This document shows, piece by piece, positions 8,075 through 16,662 of a stretch of DNA of 64,000 nucleotides. Every line of letters starts with the position of its first letter. Positions within the stretch are counted from its first letter, which is position 1. Under the pieces are notes generated by a model. It did no database searches. It was not told the DNA's origin and saw only the letters and a list, made by a program, of their open reading frames with translations. This DNA comes from Actinomycetospora straminea (GTDB lineage: Bacteria > Actinomycetota > Actinomycetes > Mycobacteriales > Pseudonocardiaceae): assembly GCF_028737255.1 (NCBI RefSeq), contig NZ_JAQZAN010000022.1:41130-105129 (forward strand), read 5' to 3'. Made by a program: the position numbers and the translations under genes.

Positions 8075-8854
8075 TCAGCCCTCGGACCGGGCGGTCGCCA
8101 CGAAGCAGTAGCGGTTGACGCTGAAGAGGTAGTCGGTCCCCCGCGAGCGCAGGTCGTCCGTCCAGCGCGCCGCGTCCTCCGCGGTGAGGCCGTGGCGCCC
8201 GGTCACGTACTCGGCGATGGTGACCATCGTGTGCGCGCTGTAGGTGTCCTCGGCGAGGACCGGGTTGAACAGCGGCACGAGCACCCGCTCGGCGACGTCG
8301 AACCCCGCGCGCTCGAGCAGGCCGGGCAGGACCCGGGGCAGGTACGGGTCGACGAGGTGGTCGTCCCACGCCGTCATGACGCGTCGGTGCAGGTCACGGT
8401 CGGCGGCGTGCCAGACGACGGAGTCCCAGTCGGTGTCGAGGACGACGACGCGCCCGCCCGGTCGCAGCACCCGGTGCACCTCGCGCAGCGCGCCCGCGAC
8501 GTCGGCCACGTACTCGTAGACCTGCGTCGACACGACCGCGTCGAAGGACCCGTCGGCGTAGGGCAGGGCCTCGGCGCCGCCCTCGTCGATGCCGACCCAG
8601 GGCAGGTCCGCGCCGTGCTCCGCGGCGACGGCGTTCATCGCCGTGCTGGGGTCGACACCGCGTACCGAGCCCTCGGCGCCGACGGCCTCGGCGATCGACC
8701 GGACCAGGTAGCCCGGCCCCGACCCGACGTCGAGGACGTCCTCGCCGGGCAGCGGACGGAGCAGCGCCAGCACCCGCTCGCGCTGCCGGACGACGTCGGG
8801 CGTCGCGTAGACGGCCTGGATGCGGCGGGCGGCTTCCTCGCCGAAGGGCAGCAT
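8075..8854 (-). CDS. Class I SAM-dependent methyltransferase
   Basis: A 259-residue protein with SAM-binding motif I VLDVGSGPGYLV near residue 40, motif II acidic residue in GVDPSTAMNA, and a YADGSFDAVVSTQVYEYVAD region typical of ubiE/methyltransferase-11 proteins. The ATG at 8854 is used because sequence further upstream is low-complexity Arg/Pro that does not look coding. It is divergent from the PNPOx-family gene with an 86-bp gap. The acceptor substrate is unknown. Confidence 0.85.
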   Translation of the reverse strand: MLPFGEEAARRIQAVYATPDVVRQRERVLALLRPLPGEDVLDVGSGPGYLVRSIAEAVGAEGSVRGVDPSTAMNAVAAEHGADLPWVGIDEGGAEALPYADGSFDAVVSTQVYEYVADVAGALREVHRVLRPGGRVVVLDTDWDSVVWHAADRDLHRRVMTAWDDHLVDPYLPRVLPGLLERAGFDVAERVLVPLFNPVLAEDTYSAHTMVTIAEYVTGRHGLTAEDAARWTDDLRSRGTDYLFSVNRYCFVATARSEG

Positions 8855-8940
8855 GGCGATCAGGGTCCCGCGACGCGGGGCCCAGGACAACGACGTCGCT
8901 GCGCGGCCGCGCTGTCGGGGGTCGGTGCCACCATCGGCGC

Positions 8941-9396
8941 ATGGCGAGGTGGCGCGAGGTCGAGGCAGCGGTACCGGAGTTCGCGGCGCGGGTGCGGGCG
9001 TTGTTCGACGCCCACCGGCACAAGACCCTCGCGACGCTGCGCGCCGACGGGTCGCCGCGGATCTCGGGCATCGAGACCGTGTTCGACGACGGGGAGCTGG
9101 CGTTCGGCTCCATGCCCGGCGCACGCAAGGGCGCGGACCTGCGCCGCGACCCCCGCTTCGCCCTGCACAGCGCCACCGTCGACCCCGTCGAGGGCGAGGA
9201 GGCGCGGTGGCCGGGCGAGGCCAAGATCGCGGGGCGGGCGGTCGCGGCGGGCGCGGTCACCGGGGAGGCCGAGGGCGACCTCTTCCACGCCGACGTCACC
9301 GAGGTCGTCCACACCCACCTCGACCCCGCGGCGACGCTGCTCGTCGTCGAGTGGTGGACCCCGGCGGCCGGGCTGCGCCGCGCGGAGCGGGCGTGA
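8941..9396 (+). CDS. Pyridoxamine 5'-phosphate oxidase family protein (possibly F420/FMN dependent)
   Basis: A 151-residue protein with the split beta-barrel pattern of the PNPOx-like superfamily: HRHKTLATLRADGSPRISGIE in the first strands, then a GARKGADLRRDPRFALHS strand pair that usually binds the cofactor phosphate. In actinobacteria many such proteins bind F420 or FMN and act on xenobiotics or biliverdin rather than pyridoxamine phosphate. The ATG start has no strong ribosome-binding site. No substrate can be assigned. Confidence 0.8.
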   Translation: MARWREVEAAVPEFAARVRALFDAHRHKTLATLRADGSPRISGIETVFDDGELAFGSMPGARKGADLRRDPRFALHSATVDPVEGEEARWPGEAKIAGRAVAAGAVTGEAEGDLFHADVTEVVHTHLDPAATLLVVEWWTPAAGLRRAERA

Positions 9397-9400
9397 CCCG

Positions 9401-10063
9401 TCAGGCCGCCCGGAAGTCCGAAGGCCGCTCCGGCGACGCCGCGGCCAGCGCCCGGCGCACGCCGTCGGCGTCGAGGTCCGCGCCGTAGACCGGCGTGCCC
9501 GGCTGCTGGCGCCAGGACTCCTCGAGCGGTCCGGCGTCCACCGGGTCGAAGCCGAGCTCGTCCACCAGCGCCATCACGGTGTCCTTGGCCGGGCCGTTCG
9601 CGCCGGCGACCGGCAGCGCGATGCGTCCGGCGGCGCCGCGCGGCGCGCCGCGCTCCAGCAGGTGCTTCCAGTGGATGCCGTTGAAGGCCTTGTACACCGG
9701 TGTCCCGAGCTGCTCGGCGACCCAGACGCTCTCCGGGGTCCCGTCCTCCAGGGCGTCGATCCGCCCGTCGCGCTGCCGCGGGTAGTAGTTGTTCGTCTCG
9801 ATGACCGGGGCGCCCTCCTTCGCCCCCGCGACGACGCCCGGCCCCAGGTCGGGGGTGCTCTTCTGCAGGACGCTGACGACCACGACGTCCGCGTCCGCCG
9901 CCGCGTCGCGGGCCCACACCGGCGTCGCGCCGGTCTCCGCCGCCAGCTCCGCGAGCGTCTCCGGGGCGCGGGAGTTGGCCACGCGGACCTCGTGCCCCAG
10001 CGCCGTGAGCCGCCGCGTCAGCGTGGCGCCGATCAAGCCCGTCCCGATGATCCCGATCCTCAT
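9401..10063 (-). CDS. NADPH-dependent F420 reductase-like / NAD(P)-binding protein
   Basis: A 220-residue protein beginning MRIGIIGTGLIGATLTRRL, a clear GxGxxG Rossmann motif, followed by VANSR, which resembles the NADP-selective stretch of Fno-type F420:NADP oxidoreductases. ETNNYYPRQRDG and VYKAFNGIHWKHL match predicted dinucleotide-binding family members. It ends 4 bp after the convergent PNPOx-family gene. Whether it truly uses F420 cannot be told from sequence alone. Confidence 0.8.
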   Translation of the reverse strand: MRIGIIGTGLIGATLTRRLTALGHEVRVANSRAPETLAELAAETGATPVWARDAAADADVVVVSVLQKSTPDLGPGVVAGAKEGAPVIETNNYYPRQRDGRIDALEDGTPESVWVAEQLGTPVYKAFNGIHWKHLLERGAPRGAAGRIALPVAGANGPAKDTVMALVDELGFDPVDAGPLEESWRQQPGTPVYGADLDADGVRRALAAASPERPSDFRAA

Positions 10064-10338
10064 GAGCGGAGCAACCCCGGGGTGGTCGGCGGTGTTCCGG
10101 CGTGCCGCACCGCCTCCCGCCCGGACGGCGGTACACTGGAGGAGAACCGCGGCACGCCGCGCGGGAACCCTTCCTGCTGCGGCCGCTCGACGTGGACCGA
10201 TCGGTGTCCGCGACGGCGTTCTGCCGGTCCCGCCGCGGTTCGCACTCGCTCGTGCGCGGGGCCCGTCCGCCCCGCCGGCGACACCGACAGACGCTGCACG
10301 CAGCCCGGCACCACCGCCGGGCGTCCCGGAGGAGGTCC
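10064..10338. other. Divergent intergenic region before the SNF2 gene
   Basis: These 275 bp separate two divergent genes. A TACACT hexamer at 10132-10137 could be a -10 element for the SNF2 gene, which would give it a leader of about 200 nt rich in short GC dyads. No known riboswitch or small gene was recognised. Confidence 0.35.
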
Positions 10339-12468
10339 ATGGCTCGTCGAGGCCAGCCGCAGAACAGTGCTCGCCGTGGTGGCGCCCCCGGGCCCCGCCG
10401 GCGGGGCGGGCGGCGGCGCGAGGACGTCACGGCGGTGCTCACGCGCGCCGTGCAGGAGGTCCGCTCCGCGCTGGGCAACGGCCGGGTGACGTCGTCGACC
10501 CGGACGAAGTTCCAGGCCGTCGCCCTGGCGCTGCGCGACGAGCGCGCCCGGGTGCGGGCGGACGAGGAGCTCACCGACGCCCGCCGCAACGACCGCCTCA
10601 AGCGCCTCGACGACATCGCGACCGATCTCGCGAAGACCGCCGTCCGGCACCCGGCGCTCCTGGCGCTGCTCAGCGAGGACGCGGTCGTCTCCGACGACGC
10701 CCGCTCGCTGGAGCGCGACATGCTGCGCCGCGCGGGCGTCGAGCCCCCCGCGGAGCCGGAGCCCGAGGTGGAGGAGCCCGAGGCCGAGCCCGCCAAGCCG
10801 GGCGTCGTGCCGCAGTCGGTGGTCTCGCGTCGGCTCGCGAACCCGTTCCTCGAGCCCGACTTCTCCGCCGCCCGCCCGGCCGCGGCGCGCCCCACCCCGC
10901 TGAGCGGCTGGGAGCTGCTCGACCCGCTGCTGCGCTCCTTCGAGCGCGCGAGCGACGGGGCCTCGACGAGCATGGCGCTGCCCGGACCCGGGAACGTGCG
11001 GGTGCCCGGCGGCCGTGAGCTCATGCCGCACCAGGCGAAGCTGGTCGCCGCCGCCTCCGACGGCCACCGGACCTTCCTGCTCGCCGACGAGCCCGGTCTC
11101 GGCAAGACCGCCCAGGCGCTGCTGGCCGCCGAGGCGGCGAAGGCCTATCCCCTGCTCGTCGTCGTGCCCAACGTCGTCAAGACCAACTGGGTCCGCGAGG
11201 CCGGGCTCTGGTCGACGCGGCGCACCGCCACCGCGGTCCAGGGCAACGGCGAGTCGGTCGACGGCTTCGCGGACATCGTGGTCGTCAACTACGAGGTCCT
11301 CGACCGGCACATGGGCTGGCTGCGCGACTTCGGGTTCCGCGGGATGGTCGTCGACGAGGCCCACTTCATCAAGAACAAGACCTCGCAGCGCTCCCAGCAC
11401 GTCCTGGCGCTCGCCGAGCGCATCCGGGCCTTCACCGCCCGCCCGTTGCTCATGGCGCTGACCGGCACCCCGCTGATCAACGACATCGAGGACTTCCTCG
11501 CCATCTGGGAGTTCCTCGGCTGGATCGACGAGAAGAAGCCGCTCGCCGAGCTCATGGACGCGCTGACGGCGACCGGGCTGACCCCGGCCGACCCGGGCTT
11601 CTCCTCCGCGGCCCGCCAGGCCGTCGTGGACCGCGGGATCGTCCGGCGCCGCAAGGTCGACGTGGCCGCCGACATCCCGGCGCGCCGCATCGCCGACCTG
11701 CCCGTCGAGCTCGACGGCCCGACCGGCCGGTCCATCCGGGCCGCGGAGCGCGACCTCGCCCGACGCATGGTGGCGCGGTACCGCGACGCCCTCGCCGCGC
11801 GGGGGTCCGACCCCGCCGAGGGGATCGACCACGAGCTCGTCGCGCGCGTCGCCACCTGGGAGCAGAAGGACGCCGCCAACTCCCCCAACGGCGACAACGT
11901 GTTCTCGATGATGCGGCGCATCGGCCGGGCCAAGGCCACGCTCGCCGCCGACTACGCCGTCCAGCTCGCGCGCAGCGCCGGCAAGGTCGTCTTCTTCGCC
12001 AAGCACATCGACGTCATGGACGCCGCCGAGGAGACGTTCGCGCAGGCCGGCGTGCGGTTCTCGTCGATCCGCGGCGACCAGACGCCCGGCGTGCGGCAGC
12101 GCAACATCGACGCGTTCGTCGAGGACCCGGGCGTGTCCGTCGCGGTGTGCTCGCTGACCGCGGCCGGGGTCGGCATCAACCTGCAGGTCGCGTCGAACAT
12201 CGTGCTCGCGGAGCTGCCGTGGACCGCGGCGGAGCAGACGCAGGCCATCGACCGCAGCCACCGCATCGGCCAGACGGAGCCGGTCACGGCGTGGCGGATC
12301 CTCGCCGCGCAGACGATCGACGCGCGGATCGCGGACCTCATCGACGACAAGGCGGGCCTCGCCGCCGCGGCGCTCGACGGGTCCGACGAGGAGGTCGGCT
12401 CGTCCACCGACGCGCAGCACGCGACCCTGGTCGCGCTGCTGACGGAGGCGCTCCAGGCCGGCGATTAG
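10339..12468 (+). CDS. SNF2-family DNA-dependent ATPase/helicase
   Basis: A 709-residue protein. After a basic Arg-rich N-terminus and an acidic/Pro linker (about residues 135-155), the helicase core has Walker A ADEPGLGKT (about 249-257), DEAH at about 337 (VVDEAHFIKNK), TGTPLINDIEDF, and C-terminal motifs GVGINLQVASN and HRIGQT (about 640), all diagnostic for SNF2. The ATG at 10339 follows a strong GGAGGAGG site and is preferred over upstream in-frame starts. Family members remodel protein-DNA complexes or act in repair. The stop is 1 bp before the RNase HI gene, so the two are one transcript. Confidence 0.88.
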   Translation: MARRGQPQNSARRGGAPGPRRRGGRRREDVTAVLTRAVQEVRSALGNGRVTSSTRTKFQAVALALRDERARVRADEELTDARRNDRLKRLDDIATDLAKTAVRHPALLALLSEDAVVSDDARSLERDMLRRAGVEPPAEPEPEVEEPEAEPAKPGVVPQSVVSRRLANPFLEPDFSAARPAAARPTPLSGWELLDPLLRSFERASDGASTSMALPGPGNVRVPGGRELMPHQAKLVAAASDGHRTFLLADEPGLGKTAQALLAAEAAKAYPLLVVVPNVVKTNWVREAGLWSTRRTATAVQGNGESVDGFADIVVVNYEVLDRHMGWLRDFGFRGMVVDEAHFIKNKTSQRSQHVLALAERIRAFTARPLLMALTGTPLINDIEDFLAIWEFLGWIDEKKPLAELMDALTATGLTPADPGFSSAARQAVVDRGIVRRRKVDVAADIPARRIADLPVELDGPTGRSIRAAERDLARRMVARYRDALAARGSDPAEGIDHELVARVATWEQKDAANSPNGDNVFSMMRRIGRAKATLAADYAVQLARSAGKVVFFAKHIDVMDAAEETFAQAGVRFSSIRGDQTPGVRQRNIDAFVEDPGVSVAVCSLTAAGVGINLQVASNIVLAELPWTAAEQTQAIDRSHRIGQTEPVTAWRILAAQTIDARIADLIDDKAGLAAAALDGSDEEVGSSTDAQHATLVALLTEALQAGD

Positions 12469-12469
12469 G

Positions 12470-13132
12470 GTGGCCGCCGTGCCGATGACCGCCAAGTACG
12501 CGACCACCTGCGGGGTCTGCGCCGCGCCCGTCACGCCCGGCGAGGAGATCGCGCGGTCCGGGGAGCGGTGGGCGCACGCGGGGTGCGCGTCGACGGCGGG
12601 GAACGGCTCCTCCGCGACGGCCGGCGCCACGTCCGCCGCCAAGCCTGCCGCGAAGGCCACCGCCAAGACCACGAAGCCCGCGCGCCCCGACATGCCCGCC
12701 GCCGAGGGGGCCCTCGAGGTGTGGACCGACGGCGCGTGCTCCGGCAACCCGGGCCCGGGCGGCTGGGCCTGGGCCACCCGCGACGGCCGCCAGGCCAGCG
12801 GCGGCGAGCCCGGCACCACCAACCAGCGCATGGAGATCCGCGCCGCCCTGGAGGCGGTGCGCGCGCTGGACGGCCCGCTGGTCGTGGTGAGCGACTCCAC
12901 CTACGTCGTGAACTGCTTCCGCGACGGCTGGTGGAAGGGCTGGCTCGCCCGCGGCTGGGTGACCAGCGCGAAGAAGCCCGTGGTCAGCCGCGACCTCTGG
13001 GAGCCCTTGATCACGCTCGTCAACGAGCGCGGCGACGTCTCCTTCCGCTGGACCAAGGGCCACTCCGGCGACGAGATGAACGACCTCGTCGACCGCCTCG
13101 CGGTGGAGCAGTCCAAGGCCGTCGCGAGCTGA
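12470..13132 (+). CDS. rnhA: Ribonuclease HI with N-terminal zinc-ribbon-like extension
   Basis: A 220-residue protein; the RNase H domain spans about residues 80-215 with the catalytic set D87 (WTDGACSGNPGPGG), E122, D142 and D208 all present. The first 40 residues contain C14-x2-C17 and H36-x2-C39, a possible zinc ribbon, joined by an Ala/Lys/Thr-rich linker (about 45-72). RNase HI removes RNA from RNA-DNA hybrids. Starts at 12470, 12479 or 12485 are all possible. It follows the SNF2 gene by 1 bp, hinting at a joint role in resolving R-loops or repair. Confidence 0.88.
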   Translation: MAAVPMTAKYATTCGVCAAPVTPGEEIARSGERWAHAGCASTAGNGSSATAGATSAAKPAAKATAKTTKPARPDMPAAEGALEVWTDGACSGNPGPGGWAWATRDGRQASGGEPGTTNQRMEIRAALEAVRALDGPLVVVSDSTYVVNCFRDGWWKGWLARGWVTSAKKPVVSRDLWEPLITLVNERGDVSFRWTKGHSGDEMNDLVDRLAVEQSKAVAS

Positions 13133-13272
13133 CGCGGCGGGCCCCGCACGGCACCGGGTGGGGGTCGCGGCGCCCGAGGTAGGGGTGTCCACCCGATGCC
13201 GGGTCGATCGCGGCGTCCCTACCGTCGGGGGGCCCACCGACCTGCCCGACCCGCCTGACCACGGAGCCCGCG

Positions 13273-13653
13273 ATGACGACGACCACGACCGAGCCCGGCG
13301 GCGTCCGGCCCTGCGCGACCGTCCTCGGGGAGGACGACGTCCGCGCCGCCGCGGAGCAGGCCCGCCGGCGCTACCCCGGGCCGGTCGGCGAGCTCCTCCA
13401 CCGCGAGCTCATCGCCTACGCGCGCCTCGGGCACCGCTTCACCAGCGACGGCGACGCGCTCCTCCCGCACCTCACGACGCACCTCCTGGCCCCGCCCGGC
13501 CGGACGCCCGCGTCGTGCGGGTGCCCGGGCCGGGGACCGGGACCGGTGCCCGGGCTCTGGCCGGCCGTGTCGCGCCGGTCGACCTCCGTGCCCCCACCAC
13601 CGGGACGTCTGCTTTCGGGTGAACATGGCCCACGGGCGGCGGCCGGGGCGTGA
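13273..13653 (+). CDS. Hypothetical protein
   Basis: A 126-residue frame starting MTTTTTEPGG. Residues 15-70 look like a small helical domain (VRAAAEQARRRYPGPVGELLHRELIAYARLGHRF), whereas the rest is Pro/Gly/Arg-rich and may be unstructured or, if the start of the neighbouring lipoprotein is earlier, non-coding. I do not recognise the family. It ends 10 bp before the lipoprotein start. Confidence 0.5.
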   Translation: MTTTTTEPGGVRPCATVLGEDDVRAAAEQARRRYPGPVGELLHRELIAYARLGHRFTSDGDALLPHLTTHLLAPPGRTPASCGCPGRGPGPVPGLWPAVSRRSTSVPPPPGRLLSGEHGPRAAAGA

Positions 13654-13663
13654 CGATGCGCCG

Positions 13664-14152
13664 ATGACTCCCTCAGCACCGGCGACCCGACGGCTCGCGG
13701 CGGTCGGTGCCGTCCTGGCGTCGGTCCTGGTCCTCGCCGGTTGCGGCGGCAGCAGCGGGCCGCAGTCGTACCCCGACCTCAGCGCGGTGATCCAGGGCGG
13801 CGGCCTCGTCGTGTGCTCCTCGCGGCCCGTCCCGAACCCGCCGGGGACGCAGGCGCAGGAGACCCAGGCCCTCACGGTCGGATCGACCGACGCGGGCGAG
13901 CTCTCCGCCGAGGGCCAGAACGGCAGCGGCGACCTCACCTGCGCCCCGAGCGCCGTCACCGTCGCGACCGCCTCCCGCTACGACGACCAGGACGCCCGCG
14001 ACCAGGCGGCCCAGTCGCTGCAGGGCACGGTGCCGCCCGCGAGCGGCACGACCGTGCACAGCACCGGCGCCTTCGTGGTCGTCGTCGCGGACCCGAACAA
14101 CGACGGGCCCACCGACCGCCTCGACGAGGTGCTGACCAAGGCGGCGTCGTGA
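13664..14152 (+). CDS. Secreted lipoprotein of unknown function
   Basis: A 162-residue protein with an N-terminal lipoprotein signal: basic RR, a hydrophobic stretch and the lipobox LAGC with Cys at residue 27. The mature part is Ser/Thr/Gln-rich with an extracytoplasmic composition and two or three further Cys that could pair. The ATG at 13664 is chosen because it places the signal sequence at the very N-terminus. No family was recognised. Confidence 0.75.
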   Translation: MTPSAPATRRLAAVGAVLASVLVLAGCGGSSGPQSYPDLSAVIQGGGLVVCSSRPVPNPPGTQAQETQALTVGSTDAGELSAEGQNGSGDLTCAPSAVTVATASRYDDQDARDQAAQSLQGTVPPASGTTVHSTGAFVVVVADPNNDGPTDRLDEVLTKAAS

Positions 14153-14206
14153 GCGGCGACACGTAGGCTCCGGGCGGCCCGGTCGACCAGCCCCGTGGAG
14201 GAGCCC

Positions 14207-14521
14207 GTGTACCTCGCCATCGCCACCGACGGTGTCGAGCTCCAGCAGCCCGAGAGGACGAACGAGCTCTACGCCTCCTACTGGGAGCGGCTCGGACCCG
14301 ACGAGATCACCAAGCTGCTGGCCGAGCACGACGCCGGCGAGCTCCTGCCCGACTTCAACCACGTCATGGTGCCGGTGGCCACGCTGCGACGCCTCGCCGC
14401 CGGCCGCGTGCCCGAGGGCTGGGACGACGACTTCGCCGCGATGCTGGCCCACGCCCGCGAGAAGGGCTGGCTCAGCGAGGACGGCGAGGCCGTCCGCGCC
14501 CACCTCGAGCGCGAGCGCTGA
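14207..14521 (+). CDS. Small conserved-type hypothetical protein
   Basis: A 104-residue acidic protein (YLAIATDGVELQQPERTNELYASYWERLG near the start, then LPDFNHVMVPVATLRRLAAGRVPEGWDDDFAAML). Composition and codon use look coding, with no membrane segment. The GTG at 14207 is preferred because GGAGGAG lies 4 bases ahead; an in-frame GTG at 14195 lacks such a site. Function unknown. Confidence 0.65.
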   Translation: MYLAIATDGVELQQPERTNELYASYWERLGPDEITKLLAEHDAGELLPDFNHVMVPVATLRRLAAGRVPEGWDDDFAAMLAHAREKGWLSEDGEAVRAHLERER

Positions 14522-14586
14522 CGGTCAGCCCCCGCTTGGCCATGCCGCTGTTCAGGCCTCGCGGAGCACGGCGGAAGGGGACCCAG

Positions 14587-15432
14587 ATGGATCGGCCGAC
14601 GATCGCGGTCACGGGGGCGACGGGGCGTCTCGGCGGGCGGGTCGCGCGCCTGCTCGCCGAGCGCGGCGTCGCCCAGCGCCTGGCCGTCCGCAGCCCCGAC
14701 CGCGCGCCGGCGCTGCCCGACGCCGTGGCCGTGCGCTGCGCCTACGACCGGCCCGACCAGGTCGCGACCGCGCTCGACGGTGTCGAGACCGTCCTCATGG
14801 TCTCCGGCTCCGAGACCCCCGACCGCGTCGAGCAGCACCGGACGTTCATCGACGCCGCCGCGGCCGCCGGGGTGCACCGGCTCGTCTACGTCTCGTTCTA
14901 CGGCGCCGCGCCCGACGCCACGTTCACCCTCGCGCGCGACCACCACGCCACCGAGGAGCACCTGCGCGCGAGCGGCCTCGTGACCGTCGTCCTGCGCGAC
15001 AACTTCTACCTCGACTTCCTGCCCGAGCTCGTCGAGGCCGACGGCGTCATCCGCGGACCCGCCGGCACCGGGCGCGTCGCCGCGGTGGCGCAGGACGACA
15101 TCGCCGAGGTCGCCGCCGCGGTCCTCACCGCCCCGGGCTCCCACGACGGCGCGACCTACAGCCTCACCGGCCCGGAGTCGCTCACCCTCGCCGAGGCCGC
15201 CGAGGTCATCGGCCGGCGCACCGGCCGGTCGGTGCGCTTCGAGGACCAGACCCTCGACGAGGCCTACGCGACCCGGGCCGGGCAGGCCCCGGACTGGCAG
15301 CTCGACGCGTGGGTCAGCACCTACACCGCCATCGCCGCCGGCGAGCTCGCCGGCGTCACCGACGACGTCCCCCGCCTCACCGGCCACCCGGCTCGTTCAC
15401 TGGACGACCTGCTCGCCGCACCGGGGACCTGA
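14587..15432 (+). CDS. NmrA/SDR-a family NAD(P)H-binding protein
   Basis: A 281-residue atypical SDR with TGATGRLGGRVARLL at the N-terminus (NAD(P)-binding GxxGxxG) and the NmrA-like pattern VYVSFYGAAPDATFTLARDHHATEEHLRAS, LRDNFYLDFLP, and a LTGPESLTLAEAAEVIG stretch near 200. Such proteins are azoreductase/quinone-reductase-like or redox sensors. The ATG at 14587 follows GGAAGGGGA. A related gene lies at 17793-18716 on the other strand. Confidence 0.82.
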   Translation: MDRPTIAVTGATGRLGGRVARLLAERGVAQRLAVRSPDRAPALPDAVAVRCAYDRPDQVATALDGVETVLMVSGSETPDRVEQHRTFIDAAAAAGVHRLVYVSFYGAAPDATFTLARDHHATEEHLRASGLVTVVLRDNFYLDFLPELVEADGVIRGPAGTGRVAAVAQDDIAEVAAAVLTAPGSHDGATYSLTGPESLTLAEAAEVIGRRTGRSVRFEDQTLDEAYATRAGQAPDWQLDAWVSTYTAIAAGELAGVTDDVPRLTGHPARSLDDLLAAPGT

Positions 15433-15526
15433 CGGTCGCGGGCGTCGGTCCGGCGCGTCGGGACGGCTCGAGTCGGGCATCCCGCGCCGTCCCTCCCGAC
15501 CTCGGGACCGACGAGAGCAGGAGTGA

Positions 15527-15970
15527 GTGATGAGCAACAGCGTCCCCGATCGGGCGGCGCCGCCCGGGCCGCCGTCCGAGGCGTCCGTGGGCGAGCTGAT
15601 GACCCGACTGTCCGAGCAGACCTCCCGGCTGGTCCGCGACGAGCTGGCGCTCGCCCAGATCGAGCTCAAGGACACGGCCAAGCAGGCCGGCAAGGGTGCC
15701 GGGCTGCTGAGCGGCGCCGGTGTGCTCGCCCTCTACGGCCTGGGCGCCGCGGTCGCGACCGCGATCATCGCGCTGGCCCTGGTGCTGCCGCTGTGGGCGT
15801 CGGCGCTGATCGTGACCGCGGTCCTGTTCCTCGCCGCCGGCGTGGCGGGGCTCGTGGGCAAGAAGGAGGTCGAGCACGTGTCGCCGACCCCGCAGCGCAC
15901 CGTCGACAACGTCAGCCGCGACGTCGCAGAGCTCCAGGAGGCGCGTCACCGTGACCACACCCGGCCCTGA
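15527..15970 (+). CDS. Phage holin family/DUF1469 membrane protein
   Basis: A 147-residue protein with an amphipathic N-terminal region (SVGELMTRLSEQTSRLVRDELALAQIELKD), a hallmark of the DUF1469 actinobacterial 'holin superfamily III' proteins, then two adjacent transmembrane helices (about 58-78 and 84-108). It heads a tight operon with DUF3618 and DUF4235 proteins, a common actinobacterial set of small membrane proteins of unknown role; despite the family name there is no sign of phage. Confidence 0.85.
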   Translation: MMSNSVPDRAAPPGPPSEASVGELMTRLSEQTSRLVRDELALAQIELKDTAKQAGKGAGLLSGAGVLALYGLGAAVATAIIALALVLPLWASALIVTAVLFLAAGVAGLVGKKEVEHVSPTPQRTVDNVSRDVAELQEARHRDHTRP

Positions 15971-16292
15971 GACCCCCACCGGCGCGCGGACCCCGCGCCC
16001 CGGCCCCGGGGCGACGCAGGAAGAGCTGATCGCCGACATCGAGGCCACCCGCGCCGAGCTCGGCGACACCGTCGACGCCCTGAGCCAGAAGCTGGACGTC
16101 AAGGCCCAGGCCCGCGAGTCCCTCGAGGACGCCAGGCAGCGCGCCACCGTCCAGTTCCACCAGGTCAGGGACGCCGCGACCGACGAGCACGGCAACCTCA
16201 CCCCGCAGGCGCGCGCGATCGCGATCAAGGTCGCCGCGGCCGTCGCGGGGCTGGTCGTCGTGCGGGCGCTGTGGAAGAAGGTGCGAGGATGA
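15951..16292 (+). CDS. DUF3618 family protein
   Basis: A 113-residue protein with the DUF3618 core EELIADIEATRAELGDTVDALSQKLDVKAQA (about 23-55), a predicted coiled coil, and a C-terminal hydrophobic anchor (IKVAAAVAGLVVVRALWKK). It starts with GTG inside the end of the DUF1469 gene (20 bp overlap) and ends in an ATGA overlap with the next gene, so the three genes are translationally coupled. Confidence 0.88.
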   Translation: MTTPGPETPTGARTPRPGPGATQEELIADIEATRAELGDTVDALSQKLDVKAQARESLEDARQRATVQFHQVRDAATDEHGNLTPQARAIAIKVAAAVAGLVVVRALWKKVRG

Positions 16293-16600
16293 CCCAGCAG
16301 CAGCAGCAGGCGGAGCCGACCAGCACCAGCGCGAAGATCCTGTACCGCCCGGTCGGGATCGCCAGCTCGATCGTCGGCGGCCTCCTCGCCAACCTGATCT
16401 TCAAGAAGGTGTGGCAGCGCACGGCCCCGCGCGACGTCCCGGACGACCCGCCGAACGCCCTGGACTCGGGGTCCGACCTCAAGACCATCGTGCTCGCCGC
16501 GGGCCTGCAGGGCGCGATCTTCGCGGTCGTCAAGGTCCTCGTCGACCGCGGCGGCGCCCGCGCGTTCCAGCGGTGGAGCGGGGAGTGGCCCGGGAACTGA
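16289..16600 (+). CDS. DUF4235 family membrane protein
   Basis: A 103-residue protein with YRPVGIASSIVGGLLANLIFKKVWQ, a DUF4235-type membrane segment followed by a basic turn, and a second helix (TIVLAAGLQGAIFAVVKVLVDR). The ATG overlaps the DUF3618 stop (ATGA). Third member of the small membrane-protein operon; function unknown. Confidence 0.85.
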   Translation: MTQQQQQAEPTSTSAKILYRPVGIASSIVGGLLANLIFKKVWQRTAPRDVPDDPPNALDSGSDLKTIVLAAGLQGAIFAVVKVLVDRGGARAFQRWSGEWPGN

Positions 16601-16662
16601 CCCGGTCACCCCGTCCACGGAAGGCCCGCTCCCGATCCGGGGGGGGGCGGGCTCCGGGACAC

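Noticed and set aside
8394..11105. 903-codon minus-strand frame spanning the methyltransferase, PNPOx and SNF2 region
   Set aside because: It crosses three well-supported genes and shows no domain; it is an out-of-frame shadow.
15527..16600. Holin annotation as a sign of prophage
   Set aside because: DUF1469 proteins with DUF3618 and DUF4235 neighbours are common chromosomal actinobacterial genes; no other phage genes are present.
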